DNA of 64,000 nt from Candidatus Thorarchaeota archaeon (GTDB taxonomy: Archaea > Asgardarchaeota > Thorarchaeia > Thorarchaeales > Thorarchaeaceae), in NCBI GenBank assembly GCA_016840385.1, contig JAEOSL010000007.1, positions 1 to 64,000 of the forward strand. Direction: 5' to 3'. Position numbers and translations under genes: made by a program. Below, in pieces: positions 42,760 through 51,718 of this stretch. The notes beneath the pieces were generated by a model, which did no database searches, was not told the origin of the DNA, and worked only from the letters and a program-made list of their open reading frames with translations. Position 1 is the first letter of the stretch. Every line of letters begins with the position of its first letter.

Positions 42760-43668
42760 ATGAAAGGACGTCCACAACTCACCGATTCTGACGAGTACGC
42801 TCATACTGCTGATGAAGAACCTGATTGGCGAGAAAGTTACTATTTCAATTGGGTTGACCTTGATACTGGAATCTCTGGATTTTCTACTATCGGTTTACTC
42901 CCAAATACCAAGAAGCGAGAGTTTGTCTTTGCGCTTTTCCATGGTTATGAACGTGAGGTCTATTTCCAGGAACCTGAAGGGGCATTCTCTGATGATTTCT
43001 CAGAATCCCTTACAGATGGTACATTGACCTACAAACTGATTCAACCATTGAAGGAATGGCAAATTATCTACAATGGGGATAAACTGAAAGCTGACATTCG
43101 CTGGCCCGCTAGATTTCCTGCGTATGATTTTGGAAGCGGAAGTGGTACTTCCTGGGCTGGACACTTTGAGCAATCAGGAGCACCTCATGGAACGATAGAA
43201 TTTCCGGATGGGAAGGTTGTGAAAATCAAGGGATATGGTGAACGTGACAAAAGTTGGGGGTCACGAAACTGGCATATAGAGAGCTGGTTTGCTCTTCATG
43301 CACAGTTTGATGATGTTTCTATTGGTCTTCGTCGTGATGAGGTCAAAGGTAAGGCTCACTCATCAGGAGGAATCAGTACTATAGACGGTCATGAACCGAT
43401 CGAAACTGTGCACGTTGCTACAGAAACACATCCTGAGTTCGGTATGCCCGTGGGTTCAAAGACCAGAATTATTGGAACTGATGGGACTGAATACAATCTA
43501 CGATCTAAGATGATTACTCCCAAGAGCTTTGTTCGATTTGAACGAGAGTTCCCTGGAGGTAAAACTGAACTTTACGAGGGTATGGCTGTTCATACGTGCA
43601 AGGAACTAGAAACAACTGGTACAGGTCTTATTGAGTGGTTATTCACTCATCCTGTAAAAAAGAAGTAG
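42760..43668 (+). CDS. CrtC/AttH-like lipocalin-fold protein (DUF7065-type)
   Basis: The 302-residue protein shows beta-rich alternation and KIKGYGERDKSWGSRNWHIESWFA. That block is typical of hydroxyneurosporene-synthase (CrtC)-like, AttH and DUF7064/7065 proteins, which bind or modify hydrophobic ligands. The ATG at 42760 follows AGGAGTGAT. It is the second gene of the operon with the 41590-42747 product and is followed by a terminator at 43671. The true reaction is unknown; a lipid or terpenoid substrate is an inference from fold. Confidence 0.65.
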   Translation: MKGRPQLTDSDEYAHTADEEPDWRESYYFNWVDLDTGISGFSTIGLLPNTKKREFVFALFHGYEREVYFQEPEGAFSDDFSESLTDGTLTYKLIQPLKEWQIIYNGDKLKADIRWPARFPAYDFGSGSGTSWAGHFEQSGAPHGTIEFPDGKVVKIKGYGERDKSWGSRNWHIESWFALHAQFDDVSIGLRRDEVKGKAHSSGGISTIDGHEPIETVHVATETHPEFGMPVGSKTRIIGTDGTEYNLRSKMITPKSFVRFEREFPGGKTELYEGMAVHTCKELETTGTGLIEWLFTHPVKKK

Positions 43669-43670
43669 GC

Positions 43671-43690
43671 ACGGGTCAATATCGACCCGT
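43671..43690 (+). terminator. Terminator after the DUF7065-type gene
   Basis: ACGGGTC-AATATC-GACCCGT is a perfect 7-bp stem starting 3 bp after the stop codon, followed by TACCTTTTAC. The convergent hydrolase gene ends at 43707. Confidence 0.6.
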
Positions 43691-43706
43691 TACCTTTTAC
43701 ACTGGT

Positions 43707-45434
43707 TTATCCCCTAAATGATAGAATTGATGCAAGAAGCCATGCACATAGTAATGCATTGACCATTGCACCTAGCCATCGATTACCAGTCTTGTTGTAT
43801 GCAAAAATGGTAATCACTGTGCAGATTGCAAACCATGGGGTGAATGCATAGAAGAACAACCAAGAGTATCCGATCATTCCGGGTACTAGAGGTGCTCCTG
43901 CGAGGAACCCACCTACAAATTCGAATGCTATCAGAATCAGGTATGGAATGGTCTTGATGAAGACTGCTTTCACTGTGACATTCATCTGACTCTTGAACCA
44001 TGTTCCTGAACTTTTCTGCAGCATTGGACCTGTTAGCCAAGCTCCTTCTATCACGAAGTAAAGTAGGAATACACCAAAGTACAGTGGCATAATGGTTGCC
44101 TGAGCAATGGTAAGATCATGCAGACCTGGTAGGAAACAACGCAAGTCAATGATGAAACCAATATCCGCCAAGAGGGTCAAAACGTACAACCAAGCGAATA
44201 TCACTAAAGAGAGGATGAGCGTCTTTATCCATTTTATTAAGAACTTACCCTCTCCTACGCCGAACAGTCCACCAATTGTCAGATTTGGTCCTTCTGATTG
44301 ACCTTTCCTTCTGAAATGCAAAATTAGGAAGAGAACCAAGAGTGCTAGGAGTCCACTTCCAGTCATCCACATCATAACTGGAATTCCATTATACTGTGGG
44401 AAGGGGATTATGTATGAAACTAGTGTCCCGACTAAAAGGAATGGGAAGAAAGTTCCAGCACCAATCAGGGCATAGATTATCCCATTCGTCAACAATGGTT
44501 TCGTCCCACCTGCATGCTCCTCAGAAGGTGTTCCTTTCACATCAGCAAAGAGTGGTGTTCCAAGTAGAATCACAATCATGGGGAATACTGTGAGTAGAGC
44601 TCCTAAGAGCCCCATAAGTCCACCAACCATCCACAGAGAATAGATCAGACTTGTACTTGCTATCCAATGTTCATCCTCAACTCCACCTTTCAGACTATTC
44701 TTCATCCAATCAAGGCTCTCGCTAACAATAACGGGATCAATTGTTTCAAAGAGGTGATTTGTGCTTGGAAAGATAGCCCTTCTTGCAGTGTTGTTTGTGA
44801 AATCACCATAAGTAGTGTTAGGAACTACTCCTGTCACATTGAAGTAAGGGTCTAGTTTTGTGTAATTTTGAGGATAGCTAGAGAGTGAATCAAAGTTACC
44901 AGTAGCTAAGAGAGTATTCGGAGTATAGGGTGCATCTGATCGAAATCCAGAACCAACAAGAACTAGTGCTCTTACATTTACACTGGAATCTTCCATTGCG
45001 CTCCATGAAATTCCTCCACCCATGCTATGTCCTATCAAACCAATCTGAGTGCTATCTACATAGTCCAAAGCTGCTATGTAGTCAAGTGCTGCAGCACCAC
45101 TTCCAGTGCCAGCTTCTGAGTTTCCATGTCCATTAGCATCAATTGTAAGTACTACAAATCCACGTCTTGCTAGTTCAATACCAAATGCCATTAGCCACTC
45201 CTTATTCTGAAGTGAACCATGAATAACGACCACGCCTGGAAGTGGGTCTGCATTGGTCGCATATGTCGGGCGTTGTAGTGTACTGTGAATCAATGAACCA
45301 TCTGCCGCCTGAAAATCGACCTCTGTAACGTTAACAGATCCAAAACCCATCTGAGTACCTGCTGCTAGAGATACTCCTGATAACATAACAATTAGACCGA
45401 GAATCAGTACTAAATATCGTCGTTTCAATTTCAT
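43707..45434 (-). CDS. Exported alpha/beta hydrolase with C-terminal multi-helix membrane domain
   Basis: From ATG 45434 the 575-residue protein has a signal sequence and then an alpha/beta hydrolase (LPGVVVIHGSLQNKEWL, LIGHSMGGGISW with the nucleophilic Ser). After about residue 260 come seven to eight transmembrane helices. The hydrolase domain resembles dienelactone hydrolase/acyl-esterase types and probably faces outward. GAGGAG lies ten bases before 45434; starts at 45452 and 45479 would extend it. Substrate unknown. Confidence 0.72.
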   Translation of the reverse strand: MKLKRRYLVLILGLIVMLSGVSLAAGTQMGFGSVNVTEVDFQAADGSLIHSTLQRPTYATNADPLPGVVVIHGSLQNKEWLMAFGIELARRGFVVLTIDANGHGNSEAGTGSGAAALDYIAALDYVDSTQIGLIGHSMGGGISWSAMEDSSVNVRALVLVGSGFRSDAPYTPNTLLATGNFDSLSSYPQNYTKLDPYFNVTGVVPNTTYGDFTNNTARRAIFPSTNHLFETIDPVIVSESLDWMKNSLKGGVEDEHWIASTSLIYSLWMVGGLMGLLGALLTVFPMIVILLGTPLFADVKGTPSEEHAGGTKPLLTNGIIYALIGAGTFFPFLLVGTLVSYIIPFPQYNGIPVMMWMTGSGLLALLVLFLILHFRRKGQSEGPNLTIGGLFGVGEGKFLIKWIKTLILSLVIFAWLYVLTLLADIGFIIDLRCFLPGLHDLTIAQATIMPLYFGVFLLYFVIEGAWLTGPMLQKSSGTWFKSQMNVTVKAVFIKTIPYLILIAFEFVGGFLAGAPLVPGMIGYSWLFFYAFTPWFAICTVITIFAYNKTGNRWLGAMVNALLCAWLLASILSFRG

Positions 45435-45550
45435 TGAGGTTGTGCTCCTCATATCAACAAAAAACAACCTATCTTTCACAGGCTTTTATTTCTCCCGATG
45501 TTAAAATAATTAACAAAACCCATATCACTGAATCATGATTTTAAAGAAAA

Positions 45551-46183
45551 ATGCCTGACTGGGATGAAATATTCAAGAAAAAGGGGTATGTTTTCGTTGA
45601 TCCACATCAGGATATGTCCCGATTATCATCACTCTTTCGTGCCCAAGGAGTAAGAAGAATCCTCGATCTTGGATGTGGGACAGGAAGACATCTTGCGCTA
45701 TTATCCCAAGCTGGGTTTGAGGTTTCAGGATTTGACTCTTCCAAGACCGCGCTTGATTTAGCTATGAAGTTGTTACAGGAGGAAGAGCTTACTGCTGATG
45801 TACGTCTTGGTAAAATGGAAGAACCATTTCCGTACCCTGATGGGCACTTCGATGCAGTAATTTCCATTCAGGTAATCCATCACAACTTACTGCAAGATAT
45901 TCTCACAACTATCAAAGAAGTGGTTCGAGTTCTGAAGATTAGAGGATATATTTTCATCACTGTGCCTATACTTGGCCCAAAACCAGAGAATCCTGATGAT
46001 GATTGGAAACTGCAACAGGTCGAGGATGGAACATTCATTCCTCAAAGTGGTCCTGAGAGTGGAATCCCCCATCATTACTTCACTGAAGAAGAACTACATG
46101 AAACCTTCAGTAATTTCAAGATATTAGAGATGTATATGGATGATACCGATCATCGATGTGTTTTAGCAGTCAGAAAATTCTAA
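45551..46183 (+). CDS. Class I SAM-dependent methyltransferase
   Basis: The 210-residue protein has motif I RILDLGCGTGRHLALL, then GFEVSGFDSS (motif II acidic Asp) and FDAVISIQVIHH (motif IV). This is a standard Rossmann methyltransferase in the UbiE/Methyltransf_11 group, so the substrate is undefined. It starts at ATG 45551 and overlaps the stop of the convergent deacetylase by 4 bp. Confidence 0.85.
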   Translation: MPDWDEIFKKKGYVFVDPHQDMSRLSSLFRAQGVRRILDLGCGTGRHLALLSQAGFEVSGFDSSKTALDLAMKLLQEEELTADVRLGKMEEPFPYPDGHFDAVISIQVIHHNLLQDILTTIKEVVRVLKIRGYIFITVPILGPKPENPDDDWKLQQVEDGTFIPQSGPESGIPHHYFTEEELHETFSNFKILEMYMDDTDHRCVLAVRKF

Positions 46184-47373
46184 ATCTGATCATCCAATCC
46201 GAATGTTGGAAAAATGAGCTCTTTGACCTTGGTAATTGATTCATCAATAGCTCTACGAATCTTAGGATATCGATCACTGGGCATCCTGAAAGGCCTGCTA
46301 GTCCACCCTCCTCGTTTGACTTGGAAACCATGTTTATGACATAGTCTTATCCATTCTGCTGGAATTATCGGAGGTAATGCAATGTCTGCGATATCTGCCA
46401 ATAGAATGGTCCAGATTTTTGCTGCAGCTACTGAGTTGTATCCTCCACCACCAACCATAACCAATTTTCTGGTTCCTAAGTGGACAAGCTGACGGACAGT
46501 CTTTGACATGCGTTGATAAGTGTCGTATGTCAACATCAGGTCCGTTAGTGGATCATTCATGTATGCGTCAGCACCCACTTCCCAAAATACGAAGTCTGGT
46601 TTGTATGCTAACCAAATCGGCACGACTACATCCTCGAATGCTCTCCACCACTCAACATCATCTGTGAGAGGTGGCAACGGAATATTAACTGAGTAGCCCT
46701 TTCCCTCACCAATACCAACCTCCTCAGCTCTTCCAGTTCCTGGATAGAATCCCATACTAAGTTCATGAAGTGAAATGGTCAAAACATTAGGGTCGTGATA
46801 GAATGCACTCTGTGTTCCATCACCGTGATGTGCATCAGTATCAAGGTATAGCACTTTCTTTCCGGGATACTTCTCTTGATACTTCTTTATTGCGACAACA
46901 CAATCATTATAGTAACAAAAGCCTGATGCTTGACTCTCCATTCCATGATGAAGCCCTCCAAAGAAAGATACAGCATCCTCGAATTTGCCATCAGCTACCC
47001 CCATCATAGCATCTATTGTTGTTCCCACAATGTAACTTGCATATTGGTCTACACCTGGAAATATGGGGCATTCATTCGTATCTAAACCAAAGCGTGAAGA
47101 AAATGCAGTGCCTGTATTTCCAAAGAGTTCCAATGTTTCAATATATGCGAGATCATGGTACAAAAGGAGTTCTTCACGAGTTGCTTTTCTCATGGGTTGA
47201 ACCGATATACGAGGACTCTCTAATAGTCCTGACATGACCGGCAGACCCCATGTGACTTCTAACCGTGCCCGATTCCAAAATGGATTAGGTTCTGCTCTCA
47301 TCCTATCTAATTCATCGATTCCATCTAGTTTGAGAATTACCTCGGGGTCAAATAGAGCAGTAGTCTCGGACAA
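46180..47373 (-). CDS. Histone-deacetylase-family protein (AcuC-like)
   Basis: The 397-residue protein has the zinc hydrolase core GGLHHGMESQASGFCYYND and DTDAHHGDGTQ (D-x-H zinc ligands), and VGADAYMNDPL supplies the third Asp. GGGGYN near the end is also typical. AcuC-type members deacetylate acetyl-CoA synthetase in bacteria; archaeal relatives may deacetylate acetyl-lysine or polyamines. With acs about 12 kb away, a role in acetate control is plausible but not shown. It starts at ATG 47373. Confidence 0.9.
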   Translation of the reverse strand: MSETTALFDPEVILKLDGIDELDRMRAEPNPFWNRARLEVTWGLPVMSGLLESPRISVQPMRKATREELLLYHDLAYIETLELFGNTGTAFSSRFGLDTNECPIFPGVDQYASYIVGTTIDAMMGVADGKFEDAVSFFGGLHHGMESQASGFCYYNDCVVAIKKYQEKYPGKKVLYLDTDAHHGDGTQSAFYHDPNVLTISLHELSMGFYPGTGRAEEVGIGEGKGYSVNIPLPPLTDDVEWWRAFEDVVVPIWLAYKPDFVFWEVGADAYMNDPLTDLMLTYDTYQRMSKTVRQLVHLGTRKLVMVGGGGYNSVAAAKIWTILLADIADIALPPIIPAEWIRLCHKHGFQVKRGGWTSRPFRMPSDRYPKIRRAIDESITKVKELIFPTFGLDDQI

Positions 47374-47499
47374 CTGGTTTCCTCCACTTTGAAGTAGACT
47401 TGGAAGATTGAAATAATACTACTCTTATGGTTGTTGGCGATATATCCTATTGGCCTCTTCGAAAGGCTCATTATCGTCATTGAGAGTTAGAGAGTTGCC

Positions 47500-48513
47500 A
47501 TGTCTAAGTTTGATTTACTAAGGGAAACCATGCTAGGAAACCTCGGAGACCGTATCCCTCTCTCTCTATGGAAACATCATCCAGATAAAGATAGAACTCC
47601 AGAAGGTTTAGCAGAAGCTGAAATTGAATTTCACAAGAAGTTGGACCATGACCTTCTCAAGATCTCATTCTTTGGTCATTATCCTTGCATAGACTTTGGT
47701 TGTACCGCAGAATATGATGGTGCAATCACAGGATCTACATCTATGACATCATTTCCAATTGAAGACTCGTCAGGATGGGAGGTGCTAGAACCGGTCGACG
47801 TGAATGCAGGTGAGTTTGGAAACCAAGTTCGCGCAGTGGACCTCATCAAGAAATATGCACATGACAAGGTTCCTACCATGGCTACAGTGTTCAACGCTCC
47901 AATGGTTGCTGATCGACTGTGTGGTCGAGAGCTTGTCAAATACATGGATGAAAGCCCTCAGATTGTGAAAGAAGCACTTGATCTGATTACTGATGTATTG
48001 ATTGATTTTGCACGAGCAACACTTGAAGCAGGAGCTGATGGGTTGTTCCTTGCATCACAGCATTCTACCCATGCATCCATCTCTGATGAATATTACAAGG
48101 AATTCATCTACCCCTATGATTTGAAACTAATATCCCGTCTTCGAGGAAAAGCTAAGTTCATTATGATTCACCTTCACGCACGGGAAGACAATGAAGAGAT
48201 ACGTTTTGACAAGATTGCTAAGACTCCTGGAGTAGACGGTATCAATTGGGAAGACCAGAGTTCAGCTCTCTCCCTTGTAGATGGTAAGAAACAGGCTCGA
48301 ATTACCGCCCTTGGAGGTATTGACCACAATGGTATCCTTAGAACTGGAACTCCCGATGATGCTAAGGAGCAGGTATTGGAAGCTGTCAAAGAAGCAGGAT
48401 TCGAACGACTTATTGTTGCACCTGGGTGTGTTGTTACGGTAGATACTCCTCCTGAGAACTTAGTTGCAGTAAGGGATGCTGTACGTGAGATTGATCTCTA
48501 TAGTGATGAATAG
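47500..48513 (+). CDS. Uroporphyrinogen decarboxylase-fold protein (URO-D/MtaA-like)
   Basis: The 337-residue protein follows the URO-D fold: PLSLWKHHPDKDRTPEGLAEAEIEF at the N-terminus, a long helical middle and DGINWEDQSSAL followed by ALGGIDHNGILRTGTPDDAKEQV near the end. This group includes URO-D and the corrinoid-dependent MtaA/CmuA methyltransferases, which transfer methyl groups. The residue pattern does not decide between them. It starts at ATG 47500, 11 bp before polX on the same strand. Confidence 0.75.
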   Translation: MSKFDLLRETMLGNLGDRIPLSLWKHHPDKDRTPEGLAEAEIEFHKKLDHDLLKISFFGHYPCIDFGCTAEYDGAITGSTSMTSFPIEDSSGWEVLEPVDVNAGEFGNQVRAVDLIKKYAHDKVPTMATVFNAPMVADRLCGRELVKYMDESPQIVKEALDLITDVLIDFARATLEAGADGLFLASQHSTHASISDEYYKEFIYPYDLKLISRLRGKAKFIMIHLHAREDNEEIRFDKIAKTPGVDGINWEDQSSALSLVDGKKQARITALGGIDHNGILRTGTPDDAKEQVLEAVKEAGFERLIVAPGCVVTVDTPPENLVAVRDAVREIDLYSDE

Positions 48514-48524
48514 GTGAATGCCTA

Positions 48525-50240
48525 ATGACAAAGAATGCTGAGGTTGCTAGGGTTCTGAAAGAGATAGGTCTCCTGCTACAGGTTGAAGGGAAGGACAAAT
48601 TCAAGTTTCTAGCCTATCTTCGTGGTGTTCGGTCAATAACCTCACTTGGTGAGGATATCACATCAGTTGCAGAACGTGGTGAACTGATTAAGATTCAAGG
48701 AATTGGCAAGGGATTAGCTGAGGTCATCAAAAGTTATCTTGAAACTGGTGAAGTGGAATTACTAACGAAACTTAGAACACGTGTTCCAATAAACGTCATG
48801 CAAATCGAAGCAATTCCTGGAGTCGGTCCAAAGACGATCAAACTGGTCTATGAAAAACTAGGAATAACTGACCTGGAGGGACTGGAGCGGGCTGCACTAG
48901 AAGGAAAACTCTCAGGACTTCCCGGACTTGGAAAGAAGACAGAAGAACAGATAATCTCTGGAATCGGTCTTGTAAAAACTGGTTTAGATAGAACAAGACT
49001 CGCGGAAGCACTATCAATTGCAGTAGGAATCGAAGAAGAGCTTAGAAAAATACCAGGAATCCACCAATTGGTTATTGCAGGTTCTGCACGTCGCCGTAGG
49101 GAAACTGTCAGGGATATTGATATTCTAGTTGATGCATCAGATTCCAAGCTTGTGATGGACACCTTTGTTGGTCATAGTGATGTAGCTAGCATAACAGCCC
49201 ACGGTGACACAAAATCCTCTGTAAGATTGACTGGGGGGTTACAACTTGATCTTCGGATTATACCTGCTGATAGCTTTGGAGCAGGATTGCAATATTTCAC
49301 TGGAAGTGTTGACCATAATATTCGTTTGAGAAAAATTGCTCAGAAGAAAGGATTGAAGCTAGACGAGTATGGGCTTTTCAAGGATGAAGAGAAAATTGCT
49401 GGTGCAGACGAGGAAGGAATCTACAAAGCTCTTGGATTGGCTATAGTTGAGCCCGAACTCCGAGAAGATAAGGGCGAGATTGAAGCGGCTCAAAATGGTG
49501 AACTACCAGACCTCATCAATGTGAAAGATATTCGTGGAGACCTCCATAGTCATACTGACCAATCTGATGGTAGGAATACCATCGAAGAGATGCTCGATGC
49601 TGCACAGGCAAAAGGGTATGACTACTACTGTGTTTCAGACCATACCCAGAGTTTGACTATTGCGAACGGTCTTGATGAGGAACGATTACTCAAACATAAT
49701 GACGAGATTGATGATCTGAATGCTTCATGTCGGTGGCAGATGAAGATACTGAAGGGCGCTGAAGTGGATATCCTTGGAACGGGTACGCTTGATATCGAAG
49801 ATGATGTTCTTTCACAACTGGATGTAGTAACAGTATCAGTGCACAGCCGAATGAAAGAAGATAGGAAAACAATGACTGAACGAGTATGTCATGCTATTGA
49901 GAATAAACATGTACACATCTTGGGTCATCCTACAGGGCGACTCATCCTGAGAAGACATGAGTTTGAGATTGACCTTGAGGCTGTATTTGAAAGCGCTGCA
50001 AAACATAATGTTGTGATGGAACTCAACGCTCATCCTAAGCGACTTGACCTTAATGCGGGCAATCTACAAGCAGCAAAGCGAGCAGGTCTAAAGATTGCAA
50101 TTAACACCGATGCTCATACAATGTCAGAGCTCGACAACATGCAATTTGGTATCTATGAAGCTCGACGTGGTTGGGTGACCAAAGATGATGTCATCAATAC
50201 CTATCCTCTCAAAAAGATGCTAAGTTTGTTAAAGAAATAG
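48525..50240 (+). CDS. polX: Family X DNA polymerase with PHP domain (PolX)
   Basis: 571 residues, the usual length for PolX. Three helix-hairpin-helix motifs come first (GIGKGLAEVI, IPGVGPKTIKLVYEKLG, LPGLGKKTEEQI). The nucleotidyl-transferase centre GSARRRRETVRDIDILVD (G-S...D-x-D) follows. The C-terminal PHP domain has RGDLHSHTDQSDG, VSDHTQS, GAEVDILG, HILGHPTG and INTDAHT as metal ligands. The enzyme does short-gap repair synthesis, with PHP-linked exonuclease or phosphoesterase activity. It follows the URO-D-like gene by 11 bp. Confidence 0.95.
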   Translation: MTKNAEVARVLKEIGLLLQVEGKDKFKFLAYLRGVRSITSLGEDITSVAERGELIKIQGIGKGLAEVIKSYLETGEVELLTKLRTRVPINVMQIEAIPGVGPKTIKLVYEKLGITDLEGLERAALEGKLSGLPGLGKKTEEQIISGIGLVKTGLDRTRLAEALSIAVGIEEELRKIPGIHQLVIAGSARRRRETVRDIDILVDASDSKLVMDTFVGHSDVASITAHGDTKSSVRLTGGLQLDLRIIPADSFGAGLQYFTGSVDHNIRLRKIAQKKGLKLDEYGLFKDEEKIAGADEEGIYKALGLAIVEPELREDKGEIEAAQNGELPDLINVKDIRGDLHSHTDQSDGRNTIEEMLDAAQAKGYDYYCVSDHTQSLTIANGLDEERLLKHNDEIDDLNASCRWQMKILKGAEVDILGTGTLDIEDDVLSQLDVVTVSVHSRMKEDRKTMTERVCHAIENKHVHILGHPTGRLILRRHEFEIDLEAVFESAAKHNVVMELNAHPKRLDLNAGNLQAAKRAGLKIAINTDAHTMSELDNMQFGIYEARRGWVTKDDVINTYPLKKMLSLLKK

Positions 50241-50272
50241 TAATCTCACAACTTCGATTGAGAAAGAAGATG

Positions 50273-50394
50273 TGGTGCCGAGGACGAGATTCGAACTCGT
50301 GAACTCCTACAAGAGTGGATTTCCCATGGGAGTCAAGCCATTAGCTTGAAGGATCTTGAGTCCACCGCCGTTGGCCGGGCTTGGCTACCTCGGC
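50273..50394 (-). tRNA. tRNA-Leu(CAA) with anticodon-loop intron
   Basis: On the minus strand GCCGAGG pairs with CCTCGGC, then A and CCA. D stem GCC/GGC; anticodon stem GTGGA/TCCAC with loop CTCAAG...A gives anticodon CAA. About 34 bases with hairpin potential (AAGC/GCTT core) interrupt the loop after position 37, the usual archaeal intron site. The variable arm is extended (class II, CTC/GAG stem), and the T arm is ACGAG/CTCGT with TTCGAAT. The intron gives the total length of about 122. Confidence 0.9.
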
Positions 50395-50461
50395 TTATAC
50401 AACAAAATCAGAATTACGGATGGTTTTAACAATTTCCGTAGAATGATTTTGTGAATTAATT

Positions 50462-50746
50462 TCATTCAAGATGGGGCTTCATACTATCATAAAACTCTGC
50501 AATTATCTTGGACTTAGGATCTTCTGTTTCTAGAATGAACAAACGAATCTGTTGTCCTACTTTGATTTCTTTTACAATACCCATATCCACAAGTGGCTGC
50601 ATAACACGGTGAATGGTTGAATGAGCTAATCCTGTTTCTTTTGCAACCCTACTCAGATTGAAGAAGTCCTTTGGGCGGTCCAAAAAATGTTGAACTACAC
50701 GGGTCTGGGCACGGGATGCAAATACTTTCTCAAGCAATTTCTTCAA
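50462..50746 (-). CDS. Winged-helix transcriptional regulator
   Basis: The 94-residue protein has a wHTH fold: RAQTRVVQHFLDRPKDFFNLSRVAKETGLAHSTIHRVMQPLVDMGIVKEIKVGQQIRLF contains the helix-turn-helix and the wing. It resembles small archaeal ArsR/MarR-like regulators. It starts at ATG 50746, 12 bp downstream of pyrH's stop, so the two are probably cotranscribed. Target and effector unknown. Confidence 0.78.
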   Translation of the reverse strand: MKKLLEKVFASRAQTRVVQHFLDRPKDFFNLSRVAKETGLAHSTIHRVMQPLVDMGIVKEIKVGQQIRLFILETEDPKSKIIAEFYDSMKPHLE

Positions 50747-50758
50747 CTTGATTTCACC

Positions 50759-51448
50759 TCATTCTTCATGAACAATTAGAGTTCCAATTGTCGAGTCACT
50801 GAATACCTTGGTTAGATTTTCTGGATTTCTACCATCGAAAATGACCGTGGGTATCTTTGAACGCTCGACAACTCTGATAGCGACTGGATCAAAGAGTTTG
50901 TACTCACCAGCTTTAGTACCACTACCTGAAAGTACTTCCTTCAACTCCTTGATTGTAATTGTGTCATATCGACTTGCGCCTGACTCTTTGGGATCACGAT
51001 CATAGACACCATCGACATTGGTTGCATTGAACAACATCTCGGCCTTGACCGATTCCGCTGCAACAGCAGCCACAGCATTTGTGGATTGTCCAGGAACCAA
51101 ACCTCCCATCAGTACCACTTTTCCAATTTTCACAGCAACTTCTAGTTCATCCAGAGTTTCCACGATTTTCGGATATGCAATGTCACCAAGAGCTGCACAC
51201 AATAATTCTGCATTGTTTCGTGCTAGTTTGATTCCTAACCAATCACATTGTGCTTCACTTGCTCCTAATTCTCTAGCAGCAGAAATGAATACTCTGGCAG
51301 GGATTCCACCACCCACAATGACAACTAATGAATGTCCACTCTTTACCAAGGACTTGATGGCAGCAGCATAATCTCTCACCCTATCTACAAGTATCTTACC
51401 TTCTTTATCATAGAGGAGAGATCCTCCAATTTTCAACACTGCTCTCAT
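50759..51448 (-). CDS. pyrH: UMP kinase (archaeal PyrH type)
   Basis: This amino-acid-kinase-fold enzyme phosphorylates UMP to UDP. KIGGSLLYD begins it, VVIVGGGIPARVF carries the Gly-rich loop, NATNVDGVYDRDPKE is the uridylate kinase signature, and YKLFDPVA is archaeal-type. 229 residues, shorter than bacterial PyrH as usual in archaea. It starts at ATG 51448. It heads the operon with the wHTH regulator. Pyrimidine genes pyrB and dCMP deaminase lie elsewhere in the window. Confidence 0.93.
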   Translation of the reverse strand: MRAVLKIGGSLLYDKEGKILVDRVRDYAAAIKSLVKSGHSLVVIVGGGIPARVFISAARELGASEAQCDWLGIKLARNNAELLCAALGDIAYPKIVETLDELEVAVKIGKVVLMGGLVPGQSTNAVAAVAAESVKAEMLFNATNVDGVYDRDPKESGASRYDTITIKELKEVLSGSGTKAGEYKLFDPVAIRVVERSKIPTVIFDGRNPENLTKVFSDSTIGTLIVHEE

Positions 51449-51718
51449 ATAGAGTCCTCTTGGACGCTTAGCAAGTTCTGCTTCATCTTGTTATTAAAGA
51501 AGCTTTCTTGAATGGACCAGTTTGCCGAAATTTCGAATCTAAAATGACGACCACTAATGTTCTACCGCGCCAAATAATCCATTTTATTCCATAAAGACAA
51601 GAATAGTTGACCAACGGATAATCGAAACTGACCAAAGGTCTTTTAGGCGAAGTCCATTGAACGAGTCTGAGCGGCGAGTGAGTGCCGACCCTTGCTGACA
51701 TCAAGGAGATTGATCCTT

